Positions 16,970 through 23,238 of a stretch of 39,915 nucleotides of DNA are shown piece by piece. Position 1 is the stretch's first letter; the number at the start of each line of letters is the position of its first letter. The notes beneath the pieces were generated by a model. It saw nothing but the letters and a program-made list of their open reading frames with translations. It was not told the DNA's origin and did not search any database. Source of the DNA: Paenibacillus sp. 598K. Lineage in GTDB: Bacteria > Bacillota > Bacilli > Paenibacillales > Paenibacillaceae. The stretch covers positions 116,643-156,557 of the forward strand of contig NZ_BFBX01000010.1 in NCBI RefSeq assembly GCF_003851045.1. Direction: 5' to 3'. The position numbers and the translations under genes were made by a program.

Positions 16970-18010
16970 TTAACGACTGTCATAGATCGGCAGGGTGAAC
17001 CAGAAGCAACTGCCCGCTCCCTTGGCGCTATGCACCCCGATCTCGCCTCCATGGAGCTGGACGATTGACTGCGCAATGGCCAGGCCCAGACCGGCGCCGC
17101 CATTGTTTTTGCTGCGTGCTTTATCGATCCGGTAGAATCGTTCGAAGATTCGCGATGCTTCGGCTGCTTCGATCCCTTCGCCTTCGTCGGTCACCGAAAA
17201 GAGTAGATAGCGGCCCTGCTCCGCAGCGGATAATACAATTTTGCCTTCCATAGGGGAGTGTTGAATCGCATTTTGCAGCAGATTGGACAGCACCCGCTTG
17301 ATCTGAGTCGGCATCATGACGGCGGCAGGCAATCTATCGGGAAGATCGATCTCAACGTGGAGTTTCTTCTCGGCGAGGTGAAACGAGAAGCTCTCCAAGG
17401 TGCTGATCAGCAGCTCATCGGCATGCGAAGGCTGCGGCTCGAACACTTCGCCCTTGGCCTCCAGGCTCGATAATTCGAATAGGTCCTGGATGAGCCCGCT
17501 TAGTCGCTTCGTCTCCAGCCGAATCGTGTTCAGATATCGCTGGAACGTTGCTTCATCCTTGATCACATCGTCCTCTAACGCCTCAACAAACGATTGGATG
17601 GAGGCTAGCGGCGTCCGCAAATCATGGGAGACGTTGGCGATCAGCTCCCGCCGGGCGGACTCGGAATGATGCAGATTGTCGAAGCTTTCCTTGAGCTTGC
17701 CGCTCATCGCATTAAATTGCCGCGCCAGCAGCTTGAACTCCTGCGGACCGACGAAGGGAACCTCGGTATCGAAATCCCCTTCGGCAATGCGCACCGTTTG
17801 CTGCGTAATTCTCGCCATCGCTTGCTCTAGCGGCCTTGTCAGCAAATGCTGGAGAATAAACGACAGCAAGCCGACCGTAGCGGTGACGCCAGAGAGCCAA
17901 TAAAGCTGTTCGATGGTGAGCAGCATTTTGGAGTAGCTGACAAACAAGCATAAGAGCAAAACGCTAATCCCGGCCAGGTTGGACAACAGTAAGTACGTTC
18001 GCAGCTTCAT
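16970..18010 (-). CDS. Sensor histidine kinase (HAMP, HisKA, HATPase)
   Basis: A 346-residue membrane kinase with two N-terminal transmembrane helices (about 7-27 and 36-55) and almost no extracellular loop between them, so it may sense within or at the membrane. A HAMP segment (about 56-108) is followed by HisKA with NVSHDLRTPLASIQSF (phospho-acceptor H129) and the ATPase domain (NLLQNAIQHS, DEGEGI, GGAGLGLAI). The start ATG is three bases past the end of the response regulator gene. Its place in a run with the methionine-rich protein, thioredoxin-like lipoprotein and MsrAB suggests that it responds to envelope oxidation or metals (inference). Confidence 0.9.
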   Translation of the reverse strand: MKLRTYLLLSNLAGISVLLLCLFVSYSKMLLTIEQLYWLSGVTATVGLLSFILQHLLTRPLEQAMARITQQTVRIAEGDFDTEVPFVGPQEFKLLARQFNAMSGKLKESFDNLHHSESARRELIANVSHDLRTPLASIQSFVEALEDDVIKDEATFQRYLNTIRLETKRLSGLIQDLFELSSLEAKGEVFEPQPSHADELLISTLESFSFHLAEKKLHVEIDLPDRLPAAVMMPTQIKRVLSNLLQNAIQHSPMEGKIVLSAAEQGRYLLFSVTDEGEGIEAAEASRIFERFYRIDKARSKNNGGAGLGLAIAQSIVQLHGGEIGVHSAKGAGSCFWFTLPIYDSR

Positions 18011-18013
18011 CCG

Positions 18014-18715
18014 TCAGTCCCCGCCTGCAAACTTGTAGCCGATTCCCCACACGGTCTTGATGTATCGGGGCTCCGAAGGATTCGATTCGATCTTCTCCCT
18101 CAGTCTTCGGATATGGACCGTCACCGTGGTCGTATCGCCTTCGTAGCTGAAGTCCCACACCTTGCTCAAAATCTGGGTTCGGGAAAAGACCTGCCCAGGA
18201 TGGCTGGCCAGCAAATACAACATATCGAACTCGGTCACGGTCAAGTCAATCGACTGCCCGCCAATCTCCACTTTGCGCTTGGCAACGTCAATGGCAAGTC
18301 CTTCGTAACGAATCGTGTGTTCGGCAGCAGTAGCGGAAGCGGTCTGCACATAGCGCATCCGGCGCAGGATGGCTCGCACCCGCAGCACAAGCTCTCTTGG
18401 GCTAAAGGGCTTCGTCATGTAATCGTCGGCGCCGATTGTCAGGCCCATCAGACGATCCTGCTCCTCGCCGCGGGCCGTCAACATGACGATCGGGACATCG
18501 GCGGTTTGCCTGATCTCGTTGCACACTTCCCACCCGTCCCGATGGGGCATCATCAGATCGAGCACGATCAGATCAGGAGCGTGATGACGCCACAGCTCCA
18601 ATGCCTCCAGCCCGTCCTTGGCTGTCGTGACGAGATAGCCTTCCCTCTCCAGATATCGCCGACAGACATCGGTAATGTTGCTGTCGTCATCCGCCACCAG
18701 TATGCGTTCATTCAT
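18014..18715 (-). CDS. OmpR/PhoB-type response regulator
   Basis: A 233-residue regulator with a receiver domain (acidic D10-D11, phospho-acceptor D53 in LIVLDLMMPHRDG, K in DDYMTKPFS) and a C-terminal winged helix (about 130-232; TVTEFDMLYLLASHPGQVFS, DTTTVTVHIRRLREKIE). It partners the kinase three bases downstream. The ribosome site GAGGTGGG precedes the ATG. The gene begins 69 bases after the stop of the methionine-rich protein on the same strand, with no terminator seen between, so cotranscription is likely. OmpR-type regulators bind direct repeats; a TTACGATTGT repeat at 22-bp spacing upstream of the methionine-rich gene is a candidate target. Confidence 0.9.
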   Translation of the reverse strand: MNERILVADDDSNITDVCRRYLEREGYLVTTAKDGLEALELWRHHAPDLIVLDLMMPHRDGWEVCNEIRQTADVPIVMLTARGEEQDRLMGLTIGADDYMTKPFSPRELVLRVRAILRRMRYVQTASATAAEHTIRYEGLAIDVAKRKVEIGGQSIDLTVTEFDMLYLLASHPGQVFSRTQILSKVWDFSYEGDTTTVTVHIRRLREKIESNPSEPRYIKTVWGIGYKFAGGD

Positions 18716-18784
18716 GCTGACCCACCTCGTATTCCGAAAGTTACCGTTGCCTTCATGATACCATAAGTGGATATATTTGCTGCG

Positions 18785-19270
18785 CTACATTTTCTTCATG
18801 CTTTCTGCGGGCTTCATATATTGCATGATCAGCGCATCGCTCACATACGTGCTGCCTTCATGGAGGGTTGGTGCGATATCCAGACTCATTTCCTTGCCAT
18901 TAATCATCGCCTTTTTCGAGCCGATCATCAGCTTGATCGTTTCGCCCATCGGCTTCATGCTGCTCTCCATCATCATATCGTCTTCCATCATCGTGTCATC
19001 TTCCATCATCATATCGTCCTTCATCATGTCGTCCTTCATCATCATGTCGTCTTTCATCATCGTTCCCATGTACATCAAGGTGACCGATTTTTCCTTGCTG
19101 TTCCAAGCGACGCTGTAGCCATACATCTCTGCTGCCTGTCTCAGATGGACCAGCTCTTTGCCATCCTTCATCATCGTCATCGGCGCGGCATTCGCCAGTC
19201 CGGCAAATACGAGTGACAGCGCCAACACCATCATCATGATCAAGGTCTTGCGTTGTTTTCCTTTACCCAT
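18785..19270 (-). CDS. Secreted methionine-rich stalk-domain protein with MMKDD-type repeats
   Basis: A 161-residue exported protein. A signal peptide with cleavage after LANA (residue 28) leaves 133 residues, of which 30 are methionine. The mature part is a stalk domain (copper amine oxidase N-terminal-like) split in two: LRQAAEMYGYSVAWNSKEKS before, and LMIGSKKAMINGKEMSLDIA after, a low-complexity insert of about 35 residues made of MMKDD, MMMKDD and MMMEDD units. The insert resembles the pentapeptide MxKDx repeat proteins of proteobacteria. The ATG at 19270 has GGAG ten bases upstream; a GTG three codons earlier lacks spacing. Downstream on the same strand are a two-component system, a thioredoxin-like lipoprotein and MsrAB. 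I infer a sacrificial oxidant sink repaired by MsrAB; metal (copper) binding is the main alternative. Confidence 0.8.
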   Translation of the reverse strand: MGKGKQRKTLIMMMVLALSLVFAGLANAAPMTMMKDGKELVHLRQAAEMYGYSVAWNSKEKSVTLMYMGTMMKDDMMMKDDMMKDDMMMEDDTMMEDDMMMESSMKPMGETIKLMIGSKKAMINGKEMSLDIAPTLHEGSTYVSDALIMQYMKPAESMKKM

Positions 19271-19306
19271 TCGTATCACACTCCATTATTTTGTACTTGC
19301 ATGGAT

Positions 19307-19336
19307 AGGATACGGGGGAGAGCTTACGATTGTCTA
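19307..19336 (-). promoter_or_regulatory. Predicted promoter of the methionine-rich protein gene
   Basis: On the minus strand, -35 TAGACA (19336 to 19331, five of six consensus bases), an 18-bp spacer and -10 TATCCT (19312 to 19307) lie about 37 bases before the start codon. The -35 is embedded in the proximal copy of the TTACGATTGT repeat. Confidence 0.4.
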
Positions 19337-19355
19337 AGTGAAGTATTACGATTGT
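19324..19355. promoter_or_regulatory. Direct repeat TTACGATTGT, candidate response-regulator site
   Basis: TTACGATTGT occurs at 19324-19333 and again at 19346-19355, a 22-bp period. The similarity extends a few bases further (CTAAG versus ATTAAG). This is typical of OmpR/PhoB-type operators and overlaps the predicted -35 of the methionine-rich gene. The neighbouring regulator at 18014-18715 is the natural candidate to bind it. Confidence 0.45.
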
Positions 19356-19377
19356 ATTAAGACGAAGAAAAAGATCA

Positions 19378-19406
19378 TTGCTTTTCGATTCTACAACATG
19401 TAAAAT
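19378..19406 (+). promoter_or_regulatory. Predicted promoter of the BlaI-like repressor operon
   Basis: -35 TTGCTT (19378-19383), a 17-bp spacer and -10 TAAAAT (19401-19406) lie about 40 bases before the repressor start. The left arm of the inverted repeat at 19389-19424 lies in the spacer, so repressor binding would block RNA polymerase. Confidence 0.45.
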
Positions 19407-19424
19407 AAAAAACAAGTTGTAGAA
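19389..19424. promoter_or_regulatory. Inverted-repeat operator, predicted autoregulatory site of the BlaI-like repressor
   Basis: TTCTACAAC (19389-19397) and GTTGTAGAA (19416-19424) form a perfect 9-bp inverted repeat over the promoter. Inside it, TACAACATGTA carries the TACA/TGTA dyad typical of BlaI/MecI/CopY operators. The position upstream of the repressor gene suggests autoregulation; it could also affect the divergent methionine-rich gene. Confidence 0.55.
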
Positions 19425-19447
19425 ACGAATGAAGGGACAGTGAATCA

Positions 19448-19819
19448 ATGCAAATTACTAAGGCGGAAATGGAAATCATGGAGGTCGTATGGGAAAACGG
19501 AGCAAGGATGACGACCAAGGAAATCGCGGAGAAGTTGCCTGACAAAAAAGTAACTACGCTGCTCACTCTGGCTGGAAGGCTGATCGACAAAGGAGCGTTG
19601 CATTCCATCAAGCTCGGGCGCTCGCACGCGCATGAATATTGGGCGGCGATCAGCAAAGCCGAATACCAAAAAATCCAAACGCAAAGCTTCATGGAAACGA
19701 TCCATAACGGCTCTGCCAAAAGTCTGATCAGCGCCTTGTTCCAGGACGAGAAGCTGACCAAAAAAGATATCGACGAGCTACGTGATTTTATTAATCGGGA
19801 GGCGGACGGCCTTGATTAA
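19448..19819 (+). CDS. BlaI/MecI/CopY-family transcriptional repressor
   Basis: A 123-residue winged-helix protein. The N-terminal half (ITKAEMEIMEVVWENG, TTKEIAEKLPDKKVTTLLTL) is the Penicillinase_R DNA-binding domain, and the C-terminal half the dimerisation helices (SLISALFQDEKLTKKDIDEL). In classical systems such a repressor is cleaved when a BlaR1-type membrane protease is activated. The next gene encodes just such an M56 protease and overlaps this gene by eight bases. There is no beta-lactamase gene nearby; the third gene of the operon is a stalk-domain protein, so the signal is probably not beta-lactam. AAGGGA precedes the ATG by about ten bases. Confidence 0.92.
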   Translation: MQITKAEMEIMEVVWENGARMTTKEIAEKLPDKKVTTLLTLAGRLIDKGALHSIKLGRSHAHEYWAAISKAEYQKIQTQSFMETIHNGSAKSLISALFQDEKLTKKDIDELRDFINREADGLD

Positions 19820-21722
19820 ATGGCTGCTTATGACTTCTTTGGCGGGCAGTATCGCAAGTCTGTTTCTCATCCTTTTCAAGTCAAAGCTGGCCGTTTTGTG
19901 CGGCGGGCGCAGGTACTATTACGTCTGTCTGTCGATGCTGCTGCTGTTCCTGGTGCCGCTTAGTATCGATATGCCGCCTCTCTATTCCTACCCATCCTTG
20001 ATTCAGGGCACCGGCTCGGCTTCTCTAGACGCAAGTCCTACGGCTGCGGGAGAACGGACGGCACCGGGGCCGTCCTCGTCTGTTGCCTCAGTATCACAGG
20101 CAGCAGGAGCAGTACAAGCTCCAGCGCGAACGGCAGAGGCCTGGATTGTCGGAATATGGGGCAGCGGCGCTGTCGTCATGCTGAGCTTTTATTTTTTCAA
20201 TTACTTTCGATTCAAGCGCAGGGCGCTTCGAGGCATCCGGATCGATCAAGCCGATGGCTTGCATGTGCTAGCCAGTCATGACGTGCACGCGCCTATGCTG
20301 ATCGGATTCCATAAGCCTCAGGTTGTATTTCCGATGAAGCATATGAGTATGGAGGACTACCAGCTAGCGTTAAAGCATGAATTGATTCATTACAAGCAGA
20401 AGGATGCATGGTTCAAATTAGCAGCTGTCATCGTCAATTGTCTGCATTGGTTTAATCCCGTCTCCTACATGGCGTTGGCCAATATTAGCGAGGCATGCGA
20501 GTACGCGGTGGATGAGAAGTTGTCCAAATCGATGAAGGGCGTTGAAAAGAAGCGTTACAGCGAAATGATTTTGCGCTTTGCTTCCCCGACGTCCCCTGCC
20601 TTCAACAGCGGCCTAACCCAGCCTAAGAAGCAGCTATACCGCAGATTCAAGCTGATCATGAGCCGGAATACAGGCAGAAACCAGGCGTTTGTCGGCATCG
20701 CAGCTGTCGTCCTGATTGTAGCCGTCGCGCTCCTCTCGACCTCAGTCGTATTTGCAAAATCGTCACCGACGCATACGGAGTACAGCGGTGGCATCAAGAC
20801 CTATTACAATACCGCTCAAACGTTAGAGCAAAATGTACAATCCACGCTCGGCCATAGCGCGCTGCGTGTTGTAGCAGCCGACTTGTATATCGACGAACAG
20901 GGGTTGAAGCTGGACTACTTTAACCGCACAGCGCCTTACTATAAAGTAGGGATGCAATGGATGGATAAAGCGGACTCCGCCGTAGCCGCCATGACCCAAA
21001 TCGAACTGTCGATCCAGAATCGAAAGGTTACGGTCGCTTTCGGCGAACAGGCAGCCGCCTATAAGGACGACAGCGTCATTAAAAAAATGATCGCGAACCA
21101 AATGGACTATGAATTGAAGCTCGATGACAAAAAGTTAACTTACGATCATGCTGCCTTTGTCGATGAGCTGATCCGACGAGGTGCTTATGTCATTCATGAA
21201 GTGCTGCCACCCGAGCAATTTACGTTCCTCCTAACCCCGCTGCAAAATGGAGACCGTGCCGGGCACAAGCAACTAACGGATTATGATAAAAAAAACAAAC
21301 TTACCCATGTTTTTAGTGGGAACGCAAAACTCCCGAAATCCGAACTTGATCCCATGGCGGATGGCTCAAAGGGAGTTCAGCTCGGAAAAGCGTTTGTGCT
21401 TAAAGCCGGAGAAACCTTGGCGATGGATGTCAAAGCGACGACAGACAACTCGCCGACGATTAGCCTGGCCGTCATCGATGAGGCCACAGGACGTGTCGTC
21501 TACTGGAGTCCCGTCGTAACGAGCGGGACCCGCACGATCTTTGTACCGGGGGAGAGCAGCGCGAATCGCTCCTTCAAGATCGTGGCAAGCGGCGAACAGA
21601 AGGATAGCGCGAAGCTGGATATTTTTACGTATCCAAGCAGAGACGAGGCACATATCCAGCCTCCAACCAAACTCAACCCGGGCTCCTTGGACAGCGAGCC
21701 TATACAATTCAAAATGGGATAA
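19812..21722 (+). CDS. M56-family (BlaR1-like) membrane metallopeptidase
   Basis: A 636-residue membrane protein. Hydrophobic segments at about 3-20, 27-48 and 110-130, with another near 300-320, surround a zinc peptidase motif LKHELIHYKQKD (H189, E190, H193), typical of BlaR1/MecR1 M56 domains. The roughly 300-residue extracellular C-terminus is not a recognisable penicillin-binding transpeptidase domain; I do not recognise its fold. The start is TTG at 19812 (IKWLLMTSLAGS follows), supported by GGGAGG about eight bases upstream and by overlap with the repressor gene. It presumably senses an envelope signal and relieves repression by the upstream BlaI-like protein (family knowledge plus inference). 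Confidence 0.88.
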   Translation: MIKWLLMTSLAGSIASLFLILFKSKLAVLCGGRRYYYVCLSMLLLFLVPLSIDMPPLYSYPSLIQGTGSASLDASPTAAGERTAPGPSSSVASVSQAAGAVQAPARTAEAWIVGIWGSGAVVMLSFYFFNYFRFKRRALRGIRIDQADGLHVLASHDVHAPMLIGFHKPQVVFPMKHMSMEDYQLALKHELIHYKQKDAWFKLAAVIVNCLHWFNPVSYMALANISEACEYAVDEKLSKSMKGVEKKRYSEMILRFASPTSPAFNSGLTQPKKQLYRRFKLIMSRNTGRNQAFVGIAAVVLIVAVALLSTSVVFAKSSPTHTEYSGGIKTYYNTAQTLEQNVQSTLGHSALRVVAADLYIDEQGLKLDYFNRTAPYYKVGMQWMDKADSAVAAMTQIELSIQNRKVTVAFGEQAAAYKDDSVIKKMIANQMDYELKLDDKKLTYDHAAFVDELIRRGAYVIHEVLPPEQFTFLLTPLQNGDRAGHKQLTDYDKKNKLTHVFSGNAKLPKSELDPMADGSKGVQLGKAFVLKAGETLAMDVKATTDNSPTISLAVIDEATGRVVYWSPVVTSGTRTIFVPGESSANRSFKIVASGEQKDSAKLDIFTYPSRDEAHIQPPTKLNPGSLDSEPIQFKMG

Positions 21723-21762
21723 TGCAAAATAATAACCGTCTATAACAATGGAGGGACTACCA

Positions 21763-22383
21763 ATGAGGAAATCGAAATGGAGACTTAGCGTGCTTGCCTT
21801 GCTAGGTGTGATGGTATTCGGAGCTACGGCGAATGCGGAGGTGGAAACCTATTTCTGGTCGGAATCTGTACCGATGCCATCCTGTGTGGGCGATGCGTCT
21901 AGCAATCGGGAGAGTGGGGATGAGAAGGAGGGCACTTTTGTCACCGGAAAATTCTCGATTTCGACTATCGATGGCAATAAAAAGAACGAGGAGGAGCTTC
22001 CTACCTGTTCGGAGGCGAAAAAGAATCTCGTCCTGGTCGTTGTAGACGAGCTGTACCTGAACGTTAGGGGATGGGAAGCACCATGGCCTTATATCGAGAA
22101 TGGACGCACGATGGTTCCGATGCGGGCGATTGCGGATGCATTCAAGTTCAAGGTGGATTGGGAGGCAAGCAAACAGAAGATTACACTGACACGAGAAGGC
22201 ACGGTTATCGTCATGCACATCGGCAAATCCGAGATGCTCGTTAACGGGGAGAAGGTGCTGTTGGAAGGCACGACGCCTGCGATAAAAAAAGGCGTGACCT
22301 TCCTGCCGATCGGGCAGCTTGCTAAAACCCTCGGTATCGAGGTAGAGTGGGATGCCAAGACAAGGACCGCAACGTTTAAGTAA
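21763..22383 (+). CDS. Secreted stalk-domain (copper amine oxidase N-terminal-like) protein
   Basis: A 206-residue exported protein. A signal peptide (MRKSKWRLSVLALLGVMVF, cleavage near ATANA) is followed by about 75 residues without a recognised domain, containing two cysteines (one near PMPSC, one in LPTCSE). The stalk domain comes last: LYLNVRGW, NGRTMVPMRAIADAFKFKVD, KSEMLVNGEKVLLEG, TFLPIGQLAKTLGIEVEWD. Despite the family name there is no amine oxidase. The ATG at 21763 has GGAGGG upstream; an ATG five codons earlier has no ribosome site. It is 40 bases after the M56 gene with no terminator, so it should be the effector or target gene of the BlaI-like regulated operon. Unlike the protein at 18785-19270 it is not methionine-rich. 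Confidence 0.85.
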   Translation: MRKSKWRLSVLALLGVMVFGATANAEVETYFWSESVPMPSCVGDASSNRESGDEKEGTFVTGKFSISTIDGNKKNEEELPTCSEAKKNLVLVVVDELYLNVRGWEAPWPYIENGRTMVPMRAIADAFKFKVDWEASKQKITLTREGTVIVMHIGKSEMLVNGEKVLLEGTTPAIKKGVTFLPIGQLAKTLGIEVEWDAKTRTATFK

Positions 22384-22465
22384 AGCGCTTGTGAAAACGT
22401 CGTGCCCCCTTTTCCTCGCGTCGGGACGCTTTGGAGAAGGGGGGATACAAGACTTCTTCACAAAT

Positions 22466-22481
22466 TGTAATGGACGTTACA
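22466..22481. promoter_or_regulatory. Small inverted repeat TGTAA-N6-TTACA upstream of the cupin gene
   Basis: TGTAA (22466-22470) and TTACA (22477-22481) form a dyad about 100 bases before the cupin start codon. A TATACT hexamer follows at 22504-22509 without a good -35. It may be an operator; support is weak. The rest of 22384-22580 shows nothing else. Confidence 0.25.
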
Positions 22482-22580
22482 GAAGCAGGGAGGCCTCTTG
22501 GTATATACTGTGGACATCGAATCGGCGCTCGACTAGAGGAGCGGGCCGGGCAATACAGACCCCTAGGAGTTGGAAAGAGG

Positions 22581-23147
22581 ATGACGGCATTACCGAGAAC
22601 TGTCCAGCACAGATATACGAGCGAGTCCATTACCTTCGTAGAGACGGCAGAGGAGAGCGGCGGCGCATATCTGCTCATCGAGGTGGCTCTGCCTCCCCGG
22701 GGCAAGGGTCCGCCCTTGCATCTGCATGATCGATTCACCGAGCAATTCGAGGTGCGGCAGGGGCACTTGACCGTAGTGGTGAAGCAAGAGGAGGTTGTGC
22801 TCGAAGCTGGGCAATCCCTGCTCGTGCCGCAAGAAACTGCGCATACGTTCAAAAACAACCATGATGAACCGGTGGTCTTCCGGGTACGTTTAACCCCGCC
22901 TTTACAGTTTGAAGCGTCGGTTCGCGTTCATTACGGTCTCATGGGGGATGGCTTGACGGATGAGCAGGGCAATCCCAAAAATCTCTATCATGTCGCGCTC
23001 ATCCTGATGTTGCAAAATACATGGGTAGCCGAGAAGCCAAGATGGCTGCAACGCGTGCTGTTCCGGACCTTGGTCATGATCGGCAAGCGAACGGGAGCCT
23101 TCAAGCCGCTGGAGAAATATACCCAAAAGCCGATTGTCGTTCCCTAG
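22581..23147 (+). CDS. Cupin-domain protein
   Basis: A 188-residue soluble protein with a single cupin barrel. The metal-binding block PPLHLHDRFTEQFEVRQG supplies the two histidines and the glutamate, and VPQETAHTFKNNHDEP supplies the last histidine. The C-terminal 70 residues (from VHYGLMGDGLTDEQG) contain a hydrophobic helix and are shared with cupin proteins of unknown role. No enzyme activity can be assigned. The ATG at 22581 follows TAGGAG and GGAAAGAGG. A longer frame upstream lacks cupin similarity and is rejected. It is followed by a strong terminator shared with the convergent cellobiose phosphorylase gene. Confidence 0.85.
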   Translation: MTALPRTVQHRYTSESITFVETAEESGGAYLLIEVALPPRGKGPPLHLHDRFTEQFEVRQGHLTVVVKQEEVVLEAGQSLLVPQETAHTFKNNHDEPVVFRVRLTPPLQFEASVRVHYGLMGDGLTDEQGNPKNLYHVALILMLQNTWVAEKPRWLQRVLFRTLVMIGKRTGAFKPLEKYTQKPIVVP

Positions 23148-23168
23148 GGTGTGCAAACACGCCCTAAG

Positions 23169-23214
23169 AAACGCCCCCGTTATCGAACGAAACAGCTCGA
23201 TAACGGGGGCGTTT
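23169..23214. terminator. Bidirectional terminator between the cupin and cellobiose phosphorylase genes
   Basis: An 18-bp perfect stem (23169-23186 and 23197-23214, 10-nt loop) ends in AAA/TTT on the two flanks. It lies 21 bases after the cupin stop and 24 bases before the stop of the convergent gene, so it can serve both. Confidence 0.85.
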
Positions 23215-23238
23215 CGTCATAAGTCATAGCCAAGTGCC

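Noticed and set aside
18957..19070. CRISPR-like or microsatellite repeat
   Set aside because: The ATCATCATGTCGTC repetition is coding and corresponds to the MMKDD/MMMKDD peptide units; there are no spacers.
19387..19396. TTGTAGAATC on the minus strand, similar to the YesN-type box
   Set aside because: It is unpaired and forms part of the 9-bp inverted repeat assigned to the BlaI-like repressor.
18785..22383. Calling the two stalk-domain proteins copper amine oxidases
   Set aside because: Only the N-terminal-like stalk domain is present. The catalytic domain and topaquinone site are absent.
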